Made by a program: the position numbers and the translations under genes. The notes beneath the pieces are model-generated. The model saw only the letters and a program-made list of their open reading frames with translations. It ran no database searches and had not been told where the DNA came from. A stretch of DNA of 64,000 nt from Drosophila miranda (lineage: Eukaryota > Arthropoda > Insecta > Diptera > Drosophilidae), in the NCBI RefSeq assembly GCF_003369915.1, contig NC_046677.1:19114913-19178912 (forward strand), in the 5' to 3' direction. Positions 47,306 to 59,006 of the stretch are shown in pieces (position 1 is the stretch's first letter; every line of letters begins with the position of its first letter).

Positions 47306-50300
47306 ATGAAAGTTTATTTAAGAAGTGCATATACATATAACTATTTAATTATGTATAATGTACCACACAAGTTTCATCAAGTTTGTCGATTGTGTCTCAC
47401 GTTGGTTAATGAGTGCGATATATCCGAACTACAAATTTATAATATCCCGACACGAAACAATAAAAAAGACAAATTCGACCACCATAAAAACGAAGGGATA
47501 AATGAACAAAAAAAGTCTTATAAATGTTTCTGCAATGCTCCAAGCCCAAATGTATGCAGCTGTGTAGATGATAACCTGCTATCAGTGATTTTGACCAACA
47601 ATGAAACGGGTCAAAGCAAACCTCTTCATAAAACACAATACACACCGAGTGTGCCTTATGCAGACAAAACAACCACATTGTGCGGTAGTGAACAATATTC
47701 AACGCTTTTGGAGCCCGAAATTTCCGGTAGTTCAGTATTAAAAAATCAGTCGTCAAAGCAAACCACACTGAATCAAGAGAAAATAGAACGAACAAAAACA
47801 AACTCGGAAATTCAGATGGAGCACCGTTTACTCGATCAAGATGATTTGGTTCCCGATAAATTAAAATCAAATTTATGCCAATCACTTCATACAATTAATA
47901 GCTACAGCCAAGAGAACAGAGATGACTCATCCTCACATATTACATTTCAGATAATCAACTGTCTCTCTATTAAGGTAAGCAGATTTCAATTCAGCACAAA
48001 TACAAACACAAATACAGATATACATTAATTGCGTACTCATATGTACATGCGGTTAGAAATCTGCTGTGGTGTGTGCGAATCTGAACCAGAATTATGTTAA
48101 TATGTGTTCAAACATTTGTGTGTGTGTTATTTTTGTGATTACGACATCACAAATCATAATAAGAGATGTAGGATTCCCATATTCTATGCAGCGTTAACAA
48201 TTTCATTCACAGTTTCGTATGTACATACACGCATACATATGCAATTACATATTGATATTCCCTTCTAATTTTAGTCAGGTGTTTGTAAAATCACAGAAGG
48301 AAGTTTTTCCGACAGTGTAAAGTATGTACATGTGTACATACATACTTGTATATGTATATATGTACACATGTAGATTATTGATCAGAATTAACGGCCGAAT
48401 CGATCTTGGGAATGTTTATTTTTCCGAAGTTTGCCGGAGTTTTAAATGCACCTTGGAAACCATCTTCGGAGTTCGAACCCAAAAATTTTAAATATAGATC
48501 AGCACGACTAGGAGCGTGTATATACTCCCACTTAAGTCTGTTAATAAGAGTTTGCAAACCAGTCGTAGTTCAAGCGAACCATTTGTGCTCTCCTGAGTTT
48601 GGTTGGGACCAAGCCACCAATTTGTAATGCTACTTCCAATAAGAACGATGGATGGCTCTATTTACACGAGCAGTATCTTTAGTGATAGTATCGTTAAACA
48701 GTGAACAAATGGCCACGTTCATCAGAACAACTTGGTCATTGATCTGTGATGGATTTCCTACGATAGCTGTGAGATATATCGCGGTATTATGTTACTTAAG
48801 GAAAGAGAAAGGATGCGCCTGCATGAAGGGAAATATAACAGCGAAATTAATAATATTGCTTGGTCTTGTCATGACAGATGGCCAAGCATGAAGAGAAAGA
48901 GAGGGAGTTGCGAATGCTAGCTATATTCGTATGCTCATTCTTGCACTGCGTTAGCCCTCTTTCCACCTAATGACCTGTCTTGGCTCAGAGTTATAGAGAA
49001 CTCTCTGCTTCCTCACCTCAATGTTGAATACGAATTCTAGAAACGAAACATCTGGTGCTTTAAGGATGGTTAAATACCTCCGTATTTAGAGAATTACACG
49101 TTGAGCAGCTGGAGACGGAATTAGCTGGGCGGTGCTTACCAACGAGAGGTTTGAAAGCCGAACTGGAGAGAACCTGCCTCAATGTAGAGGATTCCGAGTT
49201 CTTGGATAAGCAAGGCTCCAGGTCGACAGTTGAGAAGAACCAGACGGCGGCGGCCAACAGGAGATGGAGAATGATGAAGATGATGCAATAGACGATGTTT
49301 CAAATGAGAAACCAAGCAGAGGTACAACAGGTCAAGATAAGTTGTAAGATCAAGGCGAGCTTTTTAAGGTTCAAGGTAATCAACAACAACAGGTTATGTT
49401 GAAGATAAAGGATCAAGGTTATCTTATAAAAGAAAAATTGGCCAACGTTGACAAGAAACTCCAGGAAAACGTTCAGGGTCTGGATAAAGACATCACACAA
49501 GTGGAAATTCGCATGGACGGAGTGGACAAGTGGAAGGTCGACTTGAAAATCCTTTTTAAGATCTGCTCGAAGATAGAATCCGTCAATTGGAAGTGGGCGT
49601 CACTTGAAACAACATGTCAACATCTGAGGTTTTAAAGATGGTATCGGGGAAGCAGTGAAAAACGTATGGGAAAGCAGTCAGTCAAGCATTGACCTTTGAA
49701 AAATCACTACTGATATGCCGTCCAACACCCAAAGAGCTTACTGTACGAGCCCAGGGTGGTTTCTACAGGCTTAATACAAGTAAATTATTCACCCTGCTGT
49801 ATATTGGTTCACTGCTGCACGCCAAGAGACCGACTGACCCCGGAGTCAATCCTTTTATACGCTTTGCTTGGCATTGCAACAGGTTTACAGAAACTTTAAA
49901 GACGGATCATCAGCACATTCGATTCGAAATAGGATCCGGTGCAGAACACACGCTAGTTACCCGCAATCCCAGTAACACCGCCGGGGACCATTTCAGTTTT
50001 GATCTTGGTCAACAGGAAAACTGTTCTGCTTGTCCGATAACAATAACGGATGAGTATGAAGCCAATTAAACTTCAGTCTAACATTGAATCAGCCTTCTAT
50101 GACGTAGTTTTGCTTGGAGGCATTCCAATTACCTCCTGGTTGGCGTCTGTAGAGAAGATGTGGGTGGCCAGACCATTACTTGGCCTCGTGACGCCACTTT
50201 CTTTCCCGGTACTACCCAGCGATGCCACACCTTCAGCGGATCATCTCTCGGATCATCGACATCATCCTCTTTCAACTTTTCTCGGGTCCATAGGCGTCGC

Positions 50301-53300
50301 TGTGATTCTTCGGCAAGCAAAAACTGTCTGGAGCACCAAAAACTAGAGCACTTAAATTTATGGCCAGGAGGAACAAATGAAAAATCAGTGGCTTCGATAG
50401 CGTAGCCATGCGCTTACTCATTCCGTCTCTCTCACACACTGTTCCTCGTGCAGTGTGCGCGCTCTGGTGGAGTGGAACGAAATAAAACGACTGATGTTGG
50501 TGTGAGAATAGAAAAAAAAGACAGATGTAAAAAAAAGGTGAAGAAAAATGAAAAAAAAATAAATAAAAACAAAATCGAATATATATACATATATCTATCC
50601 CGCACGTTTTGTATTGATGTTTTACCTAAAATATACTACATTTCAAAATTCTGGGCAATGTGTTTGTGCTGCGAGTGATTGCGAGAACTTATTTTAAAGT
50701 TATTCAATTTTCGATCGTACAACTAATTTTATTTATTATATTAATGTAAATTATGTTTTTTCAGCCATTTCCTAATGATGGGTTTCCCAACGTAATTTGT
50801 CGTGAATGCCGAGCCAAATTGGATTCATTTGGAAAATTTCGTACTATGGCACATAACTCTCACAACGCTTTAAAAGACTTTTTAGCTATATCCGAAACCC
50901 TAAAGCTAGTAAGTTGTAATCTTAATTAAGATAAGTTCATTTTGGTTGGTTGGTTTTACATTTTGCCTTTTGTCTTAAAAAAACAACTATAATTACAAAA
51001 ATCTTGCTGGACAAACTAAAATTAACTTTCGGAGCTTTAAATGTTTGTATTGAAAGCCAGCAATGTCTTATATTTAATTTATGAATAATTTTGAAGTAAT
51101 AGTATTTCGTGTGCTGCATTCAAATTCGAGAAGGATGCACTCTGAAGTAAAAATACCCGATTTGCGGAAAGCGTGGAAAGCGTGCGTGTGTGGGCAGCTT
51201 AAAATAACTAAACTACTCGTCCCTCTAATACAGTCATTGTCTGAGACGCAATTACCACACAAATTGCCGCAGTAGAACAATCTCGACGCGCTCTCTCTTT
51301 ATCTTGTCCCTTTTGATCCTCTCTCAGAGAGTCATCTCTCTTCCTACACACTCTCTCACTAACTCCTTCACAGAAATAGGACAGACAGAGAACAATAACA
51401 AACGGTAAATTGTAAGGGAAACGAAAGAGAACACTGCGAACAATTTGGTAGTGTACATCTCAGAATACGCTGAGAATAATATTAGAATCCGATCCCGTCT
51501 TCAGTTGGAAGGCCTTTGTAGCTCGCTCTCCCTGGACTGCAATGGGGAAGATCACCTTTGCTTTTGGAATCGACGGGATCAGTTCCCTGTCTACCACCTC
51601 CAGCTTGGCCCTCTCCTACAGAGCTTCCAACTGGGCCACCTTCTGCACCAGCCACTGCCCTTGAGGATCTTAACCCCGTCACCGACGTTTGGGCTGACAT
51701 TCCATCCCGGGTTTGATCATTCGTCCGCTCCGTAATTGGCCCAAATTGTGTGTTGACTTTGGATACAGGTGCTTCTCATTCAATAAAAAGAAGGGGCTTA
51801 GTTAATGGAAATGTGTAGCATTTGAATGGACCAGAGCCACAAGTGGAGACGCGCAGATAATGGGCAAAATTACAAAGAAATTGAAATTGCGAAGACGAAC
51901 CTGGAACACGATTTCATTGTAGCCGATATGACGGACGACATCATAATAGGATTAAATTTTATGACCCATTATTGTTTTACACTGGACTTGAAGTAAAGAG
52001 TTCGGAGATATGGGCATGAGGCCCGAGAGAAACGGAATAGACTACCAGCGACGTTAGGTCGCCACTCTCAACGTCAGCGAGAGGTTGCAAGTCCTCTCGT
52101 CAACCCGCCTAATCGGTCGATGAACGAGACGAACAAGATTATTTGGGGTGCAGTGTAACGAACGGTTGTAGGAAAAGGAAAACACAGGTTCCAAGTACCT
52201 GTTCCCGAGAAGGTTAGTACGCGAGCGTGGCTCACAGTCAGAAGACTCGTCCTCTGAGACCTGGACCTCGACCTAGCTGAGAACTTTGACTTCCTCCTTC
52301 CTCCTCGGAAGGAAACAAGTCTGATGCTCTTCGGTGCTGTTTTTAAATGTGCAAATTTTACAAGTCTGAGGTCTGTACAGTTATGGAAGGTAACAAGAGC
52401 CTCGTGAATCCCCCGTAACTTAAAGGCTTTGCTTAATTGCTTTAAACCAAGTGCACAGTTTTTTGCGAGTGACAATATCTCCCCCCATACTATTTTATTC
52501 ATATGTATTATTCTATTTTATATGTAGTACTCATAGAGTATAATACAATTACTTATTTGAACTTGCTTTGACAAACTTATTTGTATTTTTCGCAGGATAC
52601 TAACGATTTGGAAATGCAGCTTGATACAGTTTTAAAGTCTTCGTCGGAGGCAATAGCAGCTAAGGCCCTGACTGAGCTAAGCACTTTTTCTCAACATAAG
52701 TACGACAAAAAGAAAGTAGATTCCACTTTTCAGACAACTTTTGATCGAAGTTTTGAGAGTAGAACTCAAGATATGCAAACCCTTACCCATATATTACATC
52801 CGAGTCTTTTTCAATCAACCAATATGGAAAGTGATGAGATTAAAACGCAAGCAAAATGTATGTCTGGGCCACCAATACATGACCGATTCGACTCAACATT
52901 TCACAAAGATTCTGACATTGAACAGTTTCAAAGCTTGCAACAGCAACTGGAGACTGCAGCAGTTCTTATGGATATAAGTAAAAAAATTGTAATTTCACCT
53001 CCGTGCTCGAATCCTCAATCTCCACGTAGTTCTGCAGTTATTGATACAAGTATTAAAAGTTCTGTGATAAAATCAAAACGTCCATCAAAAAAGAATGCTT
53101 TGTATGAAGGAGTTGAAATTGACCTTTCCGTTAAAAAGAAAAGGAATGATTATTCGAATCAAAGAAACTCAATCCCAATAAACAATTTTTGCCAAACTCC
53201 AATACAGTCACACAGAAGTGAAGAGGATCTTCAGAACTACAGTATTACCATTACCCAACGTGCTGGGTCAGATTACAAACATACACCAACAGTAAAAACG

Positions 53301-55722
53301 AATAGCAGTTCCTTATTAGATTCTGGGGACAGTTCTGACTCTCACAAATTGGAAATGGACATAACATCTTCAATCAACGATAGAAAGACCCCCGACAGTG
53401 TGAGCTCGGATCACGCAACCGACGCAGCTACCACTCAACTCTGGCAAGCTCTGGCACGATCAGCTGGTAAGTTCAATTATAAATTTCGAATAGGGCAAAC
53501 AGTCTTGAAATACTCAAGTAATCAACATACACTTTCCACTAATGCATACCTTTACATATAGCAGTCGTAAATACTTCCTACTGAGCGAAGGAACTTCACA
53601 GTAAACAAAGTGCAAACAGCTGATGTAATATTCAAAGCAATCCTGTGTATTTTTCGCGCTGCACAGCAATTTTGTGCGCTCAACAGCACATTTCTGTGCT
53701 TAACAGCACCCTGACCGGCCTCGAGAAAGTCGAAAAATGTTTCTGGTCGGCAACTTTTTCGGAGCGACAATCAACCGGCATTCAAAGTTAAAGTCGAGAA
53801 ACCGACCGTGGAAGTATCGACTACAATACCCCAGATTCAAAATAATGTCAAAAGGCATGCTTTTTGGACGGTAATTTATTTGAAAACTGTTCTTTGAAGT
53901 CTTTGTTGTTTCATCATCAGTCGAAAGTTGAGATAGTATAACAGTTTCAAGGATATTGCTGGTTTTTCACATTTTCCATTATAAAGCGAGGGGGAACGTT
54001 GTGAGTCTCAGCTACGGCCGCGACTCCACACATATACCCGATACTCAGTCAGTTTGGCACACATAGATGTAGTTATATTTCTATAGTTCTACGTGAAAAA
54101 CTGTCTTACATACTTACTCTCCTAGTAGTACGACAAAATGTAATAAATACTGAGGGGTATAATTTTCATAGCAGCTTGATTTAAAATATGTCATTCAACC
54201 CTTTTAGCTAAAAACAAGGAAGAAGATGCGAAAGAGATGCTACGTAACATAATGAGTCAGCCTTTCGTATTTCCAGTGCCGTCAACAGTATCATTTACAA
54301 AAGTACCTGAAGAACCCATAGCGCTATTGAAGGTAACCACAATCCGATGGCGATTTTTTTTGTTAAAAAAGAAAAAATATATTTTTATTTGCAGGACCTA
54401 TCAGAGGCTCAATCCAGCAAATTGAAAACATGCAGAAGAAAACAAAGTTTTCCCACTAAAACGGATTGCAGCGATGCAAATAATGAAAAGGGGACAGAGA
54501 CTTACAATCATTCAGATTTCGAGCCAGAAGAAACAAAAGATAAAAAGGTATGTACCTTGTAAATAAACTGCAAATATGTATATATTTTAATTTAAGTTAT
54601 ACATTTTTAGAACATCAACATTTTTAATGCCCTACCTGGCGCCCAAAAAGACATGTCATGTTCTAACTGTGGAACTCTCACCACCACGATTTGGAGGCGA
54701 AGTGTTCGAGGAGAAATGGTGTGCAATGCCTGTGGATTATATTTCAAGCTTCACGGAATCAACAGACCACATTCAATGAGACGCGATACTATACACACTA
54801 GACGCAGGCGTCCTAAAGAATTGGAGAGATCTAAAAAAAGTAAGTAATTAAAAGAAGGCAATAGATATATCCATACTCCTCCTACTCCTCATCCTCAAAA
54901 GCTGCTTCACTTTGGACGAAAATTATAATCTCTTATTAAAACAAGAAGAGATAGCTGAGAGCCGAAGCTCCAGATACCCATGCAGCTATATCGTTCGTAG
55001 GAAATAAGTAGAATACTTTACAGTCATCGCGTGTTCGTCGATGTAGCTATGTCTGTCTGTCTGTCAGTCCTGATGAGAACGTAGATCTCAGAGACTATGA
55101 AAGTTAGAGCCACCAAATTTTGTATTCAGACTCCTCTGATATCCCACTGTTACAAATGTATTTATTAACTAAGCAAGCTAAATTAGCAGTAGACCTTGAA
55201 CACTATGCTTTCGAAAAATATTTTGTATATTACTAAATGAGCAGGATTTTATGTAATTCCTTAATTCAAACGCAATTGGTTCAAATATGATGTAAGATAA
55301 TTTAAGACGGTATTTTCATTTCTTATTCTGTTTACAGAACAAAAGCAAATATCTTGCTCTTCAATAGAACAAACGAAGCTTGATTTCTTGAATTCTCAAG
55401 ATACAATTAACATTTCCGGCCTTGTTTTAAATGTAAGTATGTAATAGTTTCTGTTGAATGTTTTACATTTTCTAAAAATGGTTTATAACGAATCCGGCGT
55501 TTGCTGATACACACAACGTAGTTGAGAAATTCATTCTTGATTCCATTTCAGAAATGCAAAAAGGAAATTGATGAAACCGAAACTGCAGCAGCACTCAAAA
55601 ATATTTTATTAAAAGGCAAAAAGTCGAATTGCTTGTCGTCGTTTAATGACAGCTGTGAAACTGCGGAATTGACTGTACCGCTTAATCTTGTTTCCAGTGA
55701 AAATAATGCGAAGTTCACATAA
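47306..55722 (+). CDS. GATAd: ZAD-GATA zinc-finger transcription factor (GATAd-like)
   Basis: CDS is join(47306..47974,50765..50908,52596..53466,54208..54332,54395..54547,54611..54839,55338..55432,55552..55722), 818 aa; all junctions keep phase. An in-frame ATG at 47351 is an alternative start. The N-terminus has a ZAD-type zinc pair VCRLCL (C27, C30), and the second pair [10 protein letters not shown] (C235, C238) follows in exon 2; about 200 residues lie between them, against about 40-60 in ordinary ZADs. Exon 3 is Ser/Thr-rich with one basic patch (KSKRPSKK). The single GATA finger is CSNC-x17-CNAC (C671 to C695) followed by the basic tail [21 protein letters not shown] factors bind WGATAR and the ZAD mediates dimerisation. 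Introns 1 and 2 (2.8 and 1.7 kb) are packed with retrotransposon debris. AATAAA is at 55801. The symbol rests on domain make-up and length; alignment was not run. Confidence 0.88.
48370..48410 (+). mobile_element. DINE-1: DINE-1 core scrap
   Basis: TTGATCAGAATTAACGGCCG followed by AATCGAT matches the DINE-1 core with a few changes, preceded by a TA/TG tract. No other part of the element is recognisable. It lies in intron 1 of the GATA-type gene. Confidence 0.4.
49080..50090 (+). mobile_element. Ty3/gypsy-type gag remnant
   Basis: Plus-strand segment with [14 protein letters not shown] near 49195, a coiled-coil block at about 49400-49560 ([20 protein letters not shown]), and later frames to about 50070. 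It shares the [11 protein letters not shown] word with the minus-strand remnant at 45.5-46.1 kb. Frames are broken. It lies in intron 1 of the GATA-type gene. Confidence 0.6.
50380..50480 (+). mobile_element. DINE-1: Possible DINE-1 3'-region scrap
   Basis: Contains CCGTCTCTCTCACACACTG and TGTGCGCGCTCTGGTGGAG, which resemble the CT-rich part and the CGCCCTCTGGCGGAG part of the DINE-1 3' region at 5.5 kb. The hairpin terminus is missing. Confidence 0.4.
51740..52005 (+). mobile_element. Retroviral-type aspartic protease fragment of an LTR retrotransposon
   Basis: Plus-strand sequence reads [11 protein letters not shown] at about 51752-51785 (the catalytic D-T-G-A motif) and, after a frame change, [20 protein letters not shown] near 51920-51985, which is the flap-distal I-I-G-x-x-F segment of pepsin-type retroviral proteases. 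It is broken by stops. It lies in intron 2 of the GATA-type gene; sequence up to about 52500 is probably the same element but I cannot assign it. Confidence 0.75.
53640..53715. repeat. Short tandem repeat, about 21-base unit
   Basis: Three imperfect direct units: TTTTCGCGCTGCACAGCAA, TTTTGTGCGCTCAACAGCACA and TTTCTGTGCTTAACAGCACC. It lies in the intron after exon 3 of the GATA-type gene, within a GC-richer patch (53560-53830) that may be an eroded LTR or transposon piece. Confidence 0.55.
53983..54053 (-). mobile_element. DINE-1: DINE-1 3' terminal fragment
   Basis: The reverse complement shows ACTGACTGAGTATCGGGTAT, a GC hairpin region and the CACAACGTTCCCCCTCGCTT terminus. Only the last 70 bases remain. 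It is the one copy in the window clearly on the minus strand. Confidence 0.8.
54985..55170 (+). mobile_element. DINE-1: DINE-1 fragment, core to internal module
   Basis: Has GTCGATGTAGCTATGTCTGT with a short GTCT/GTCA run, then CTCAGAGACTATGAAAGTTA and the CTCCTCTGATATCCCACTG module. The 5' and 3' ends are missing. It lies in the intron after the GATA finger exon. Confidence 0.65.
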
Positions 55723-56559
55723 AACGCCAAAAATATTCGTGTTTTAGAATGCAACCCGTTAACACAAATTGTTTTATTTATAAACTCTCGCAGAAGGGGA
55801 AATAAAAGGTGTAGAATTAATTATTCCTATATATTATAAATATAAGTTTAATCCTTTAAAACTAAATTTGATTCATTTTTATCATTAGAAACTAATACCA
55901 AAATACTTCTAAAATAAGATTACATAACATTTGTTCTTGTAAGTTAACCTTTTAAAATAATATCACAATAAAAAACTTAGGCATTAAACAAGGACATAAA
56001 TACTTAATGCAACTAATAAAAATAAAAACTTTTATTGATATTTATTATAACCATTTTACAGTATTTTCAATATTTTAAAACCACTACTTGGTTCTATGGA
56101 TATTACATTGGATTTTAACAATGATTTATTTAGCTTTCAACGAAATTTAAAATTTATAAAGTTACAAAAAATTGTTTAAATCTCTTGCCTATATGAAAAT
56201 CATGTGATAATATAATAATCTCCATAAACATTTTAATAGTAAAACTATGCAAAAAGCAATAATAACATAATGCAAAATTTTCAAGGAAATATTTAAATTG
56301 TATACAATTATAAGACATTTTAATTTAAAAAACTATATGCTGTTTTCGAACCTATATAAATCTAATTAAAATAAGGTCTTCAAATTACAATAAGATACAA
56401 GATTAATGCACATTTATTTTTTCAAATATAATACTCCAAACAAATTTTAAAAGTTCCAAAAACTTGTTCTTTATTTTTGCGACTTGAACGCGTTTTCTCC
56501 ACGGCATTTTTTTCAACGCAAATTAGTCCCACAATGGTAATGTTGAAAGATGGAACTGT
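55723..56559. other. 3' flank of the GATA-type gene, AT-rich, no gene seen
   Basis: About 0.8 kb of very AT-rich sequence with several AATAAA-like words. It is probably 3' UTR and spacer. No open frame with a domain and no transposon end is recognised before the non-LTR element begins near 56560. Confidence 0.6.
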
Positions 56560-58512
56560 CGCTCATAGCTCATGTATGCCGGGAAACATTAAACCTTAAA
56601 AGGTTATGAGCTACGCACAGAAGTCTTTGCTACATAGGGATAGCCAAAATTCATTAGCCACAAATCTTCGCAGAAGATCCCAGCTCTCGTCCCTTCGGTT
56701 GTCTCTGAGCCGTCAGTGAAGGTAGAAAACTCGTTCTGCCTAAGGGCAGTGTTTAGCTTCCCTTACTCCCTGTCCAATATATGGCCATTATAATTTATTT
56801 TCCACGAAAGCTCTGGCACGCAGTCATTCTGCACGACTGTTCCACTCTCTTCCTTACAGAGCATAATGGCGTGGTCGCACCCTGAGGTGTTCGGTGTTCC
56901 GTTTCCAGGACAGTTTAGAGTCGAGGAAGATAGCTTCGCTCGATAGCTTGAGTCTCATAGCTTGAGTCTCATTCAACCAATTGCGGGTAGCTTGAAACTA
57001 GGTATCTTATATTTTCGTGAGATCGGTCATAGTTCAGTTTTCTGAGGATTCACCCCTGGAACGTTCTGGCGTGCCCATCTAGCGGTCGTTCCAAGTGCGG
57101 ATTCCAGAAGTTCACTGATTGTGGGCAGAAACTTGCCGGTTACCAGTATGTATCACTAAAACGTCCGCGTAGGCCGTCACCTTTAATCTGCTGCTCCTCA
57201 GCTGAAGAAGAAGTTCATTGAGGATCAGCTTCCTCAGAAGTGAGGACTCTTGTGACCGTTTTCTTTGACGAGGAGGAGCCTAGCTTAGCATTTATCACTT
57301 TGCTCCTGGAAACAGCTTCAGCCTTCTGGCTACCACTGTGTGTGTGCCAATCTTGTCCAATGCGGCCATTATTGACTCGATCCTGAAGTCGTTGAAGGCT
57401 CCTTCTGATCTGCAATTTAAGTAGAATTGTTGAGCTCCGCTGAATACTCGTTCGTTGAACCCAGTTCTTATGTGTAAATCCATTAGGAGTTTAAAGATTC
57501 TCTGTTGCCATGGTGTAAACATGCCACATGGCTATTCTGTAGTGACTGAATGATTGAATGGCCCATGTAATCTTCTCTGGTACGTCTTGTCTTGTCGCTC
57601 GTACGAGATAGCTGGTTGCGCCGCCGGTAAAATCCGAGCAACCAGGGAAGTGGGCTTTCATACGGAGCTCTGGGGTTTCTTGGCTACTTTCTGCGAACGT
57701 ACCTTTCAGGTTGTGCAGCCGGCCAGGTGGGGTTGGCGGCTTTGACCGTACTTTTCGTAGCATTGAGTCCCATAAGGTGCTTCCTATCATCCCATGCCAC
57801 AGGATATGCGCAAGTTCCTAGCAAGGAGCTTAGCGAGTCTTTCCTGACCAGAGTTCCTAGACGTTCTCTATGTCTTGCGCTCTGTCCAGCTCTGAGCTTT
57901 GATAAGGACCAGTGTCAACGTCCGTTCTGATCGGAAGAGGGATCCACCACTTCACGATCGTTTTCCTTGGATCGTGATCCGTGGGGACTGCGCAGAGTGC
58001 CGCTCCTAGCCAAAGGTTACCAAAGTCTTGAACTGTGCTTTTGAGAAACTCAAGAGTTTCCACGTTACTACAGGCCACTGCATTGGCTCCCTTGTACCAC
58101 TCGATGCTTTTAAACTAGCTTACAAACGGGTTGTCTGCACAAACAACGGCGCTCAGGATTTCCGATTCTTTCCCTCCGTATGACCACTGTCGATGGTGGG
58201 TATGTCCTCTATTCTCACGCTTTTCGGTTCTGATGCTTTTGTGAAGTAGTCCGTCTTTTACCGCTTGGACATAAGCTGCGGTCCAGAAGGTGTTGTTGGT
58301 GTATTTGCGCTCGTCTCGTTCCGCGTCTGCGGTCTGGTCTTCCCCTTCTGTTTTTTGGTGTCCTTTTTCCTCACTTGCGCTTTCGCAGACGACAACGCTG
58401 AGGGATTCCCCACCCTCGCGTTCGTGACAGCTACTGCTGGCGATGAAGTTGAAGATTGATCCTTCTCCGCCATGACGGGTGCGCTCTTGGGGGTTTAGTT
58501 TCCGCCGGCCTG
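56560..58512 (-). mobile_element. Old R1/LOA-like non-LTR retrotransposon, interrupted and internally deleted
   Basis: Read on the minus strand from 58473: an ORF1 start (MAEKDQSSTSSPAVAV, basic Ser/Lys-rich), a segment with GANAVACSNVETLEFLKSTV then WLGAALCAVPTD (resembling the DUF4780 domain of insect retroelement ORF1 proteins), then ORF2 pieces: LRMKAHFPGCSDF, EKITWAIQSFSHYR, LHIRTGFNERV, SEGAFNDF (RT motif A region), KVTAYADDVLV (the RT active site, about 57160-57190), NPQKTEL, and the RNase H start FTDGSETTEGTRAG near 56730. Frames are broken many times and the endonuclease is gone. The 5' UTR continues past the younger insertion, at 63945-64000. It ends near 56560. Confidence 0.8.
58500..58512. 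repeat. Target-site duplication, left copy
   Basis: TTCCGCCGGCCTG immediately before the LOA-type element; an identical 13-mer is at 63932-63944 immediately after it. Exact identity of both copies points to a fairly recent insertion. Confidence 0.85.
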
Positions 58513-59006
58513 GTCTGATGAGCTCGTGAGGTGGCTCAAAGGGGGCCTAGCTGAGGCCACCGGACGGGTCGCAGGTTGCGGATAGCGAACGACCTACCTA
58601 TATACAGGTCATATAGGTAGGTCAGCTGCGAATAATCGGACATCCCTAGGGAGAGTACCGAAAATAAGCAGCCCCGGACAGCCAGCGGGTGTTCGCGAAG
58701 TAGCAACACTGACGATGCGCTTGTGGTGCCGCCTCGTATAAGTAGCTCACACACTCCCCTATCCCTACACACTACCTACCTACATCCCAACCTCCCACAT
58801 TCAGCTCACACCGGGCCGGACTAAGAGTGTTATTCGACCCGTGCCGAGAGTCAGCCTGGCTGGGGGCCCGGTATATAAAACTAGCCCAGTCGTTAACGGA
58901 GAGCTCAGGGACTTGGCAGCCCCCTGTTCTAAGTATGCCTTATCCGGGCAACGTGGATCTCTGCCCGGACGGACCGTACCCCTTCTCTGCAGCTCGTGGG
59001 AAAAGA

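Noticed and set aside
47406..47894. Minus-strand 162-codon open frame
   Set aside because: It is the antisense shadow of exon 1 of the GATA-type gene; the plus-strand frame has the ZAD cysteines and correct splice phase.
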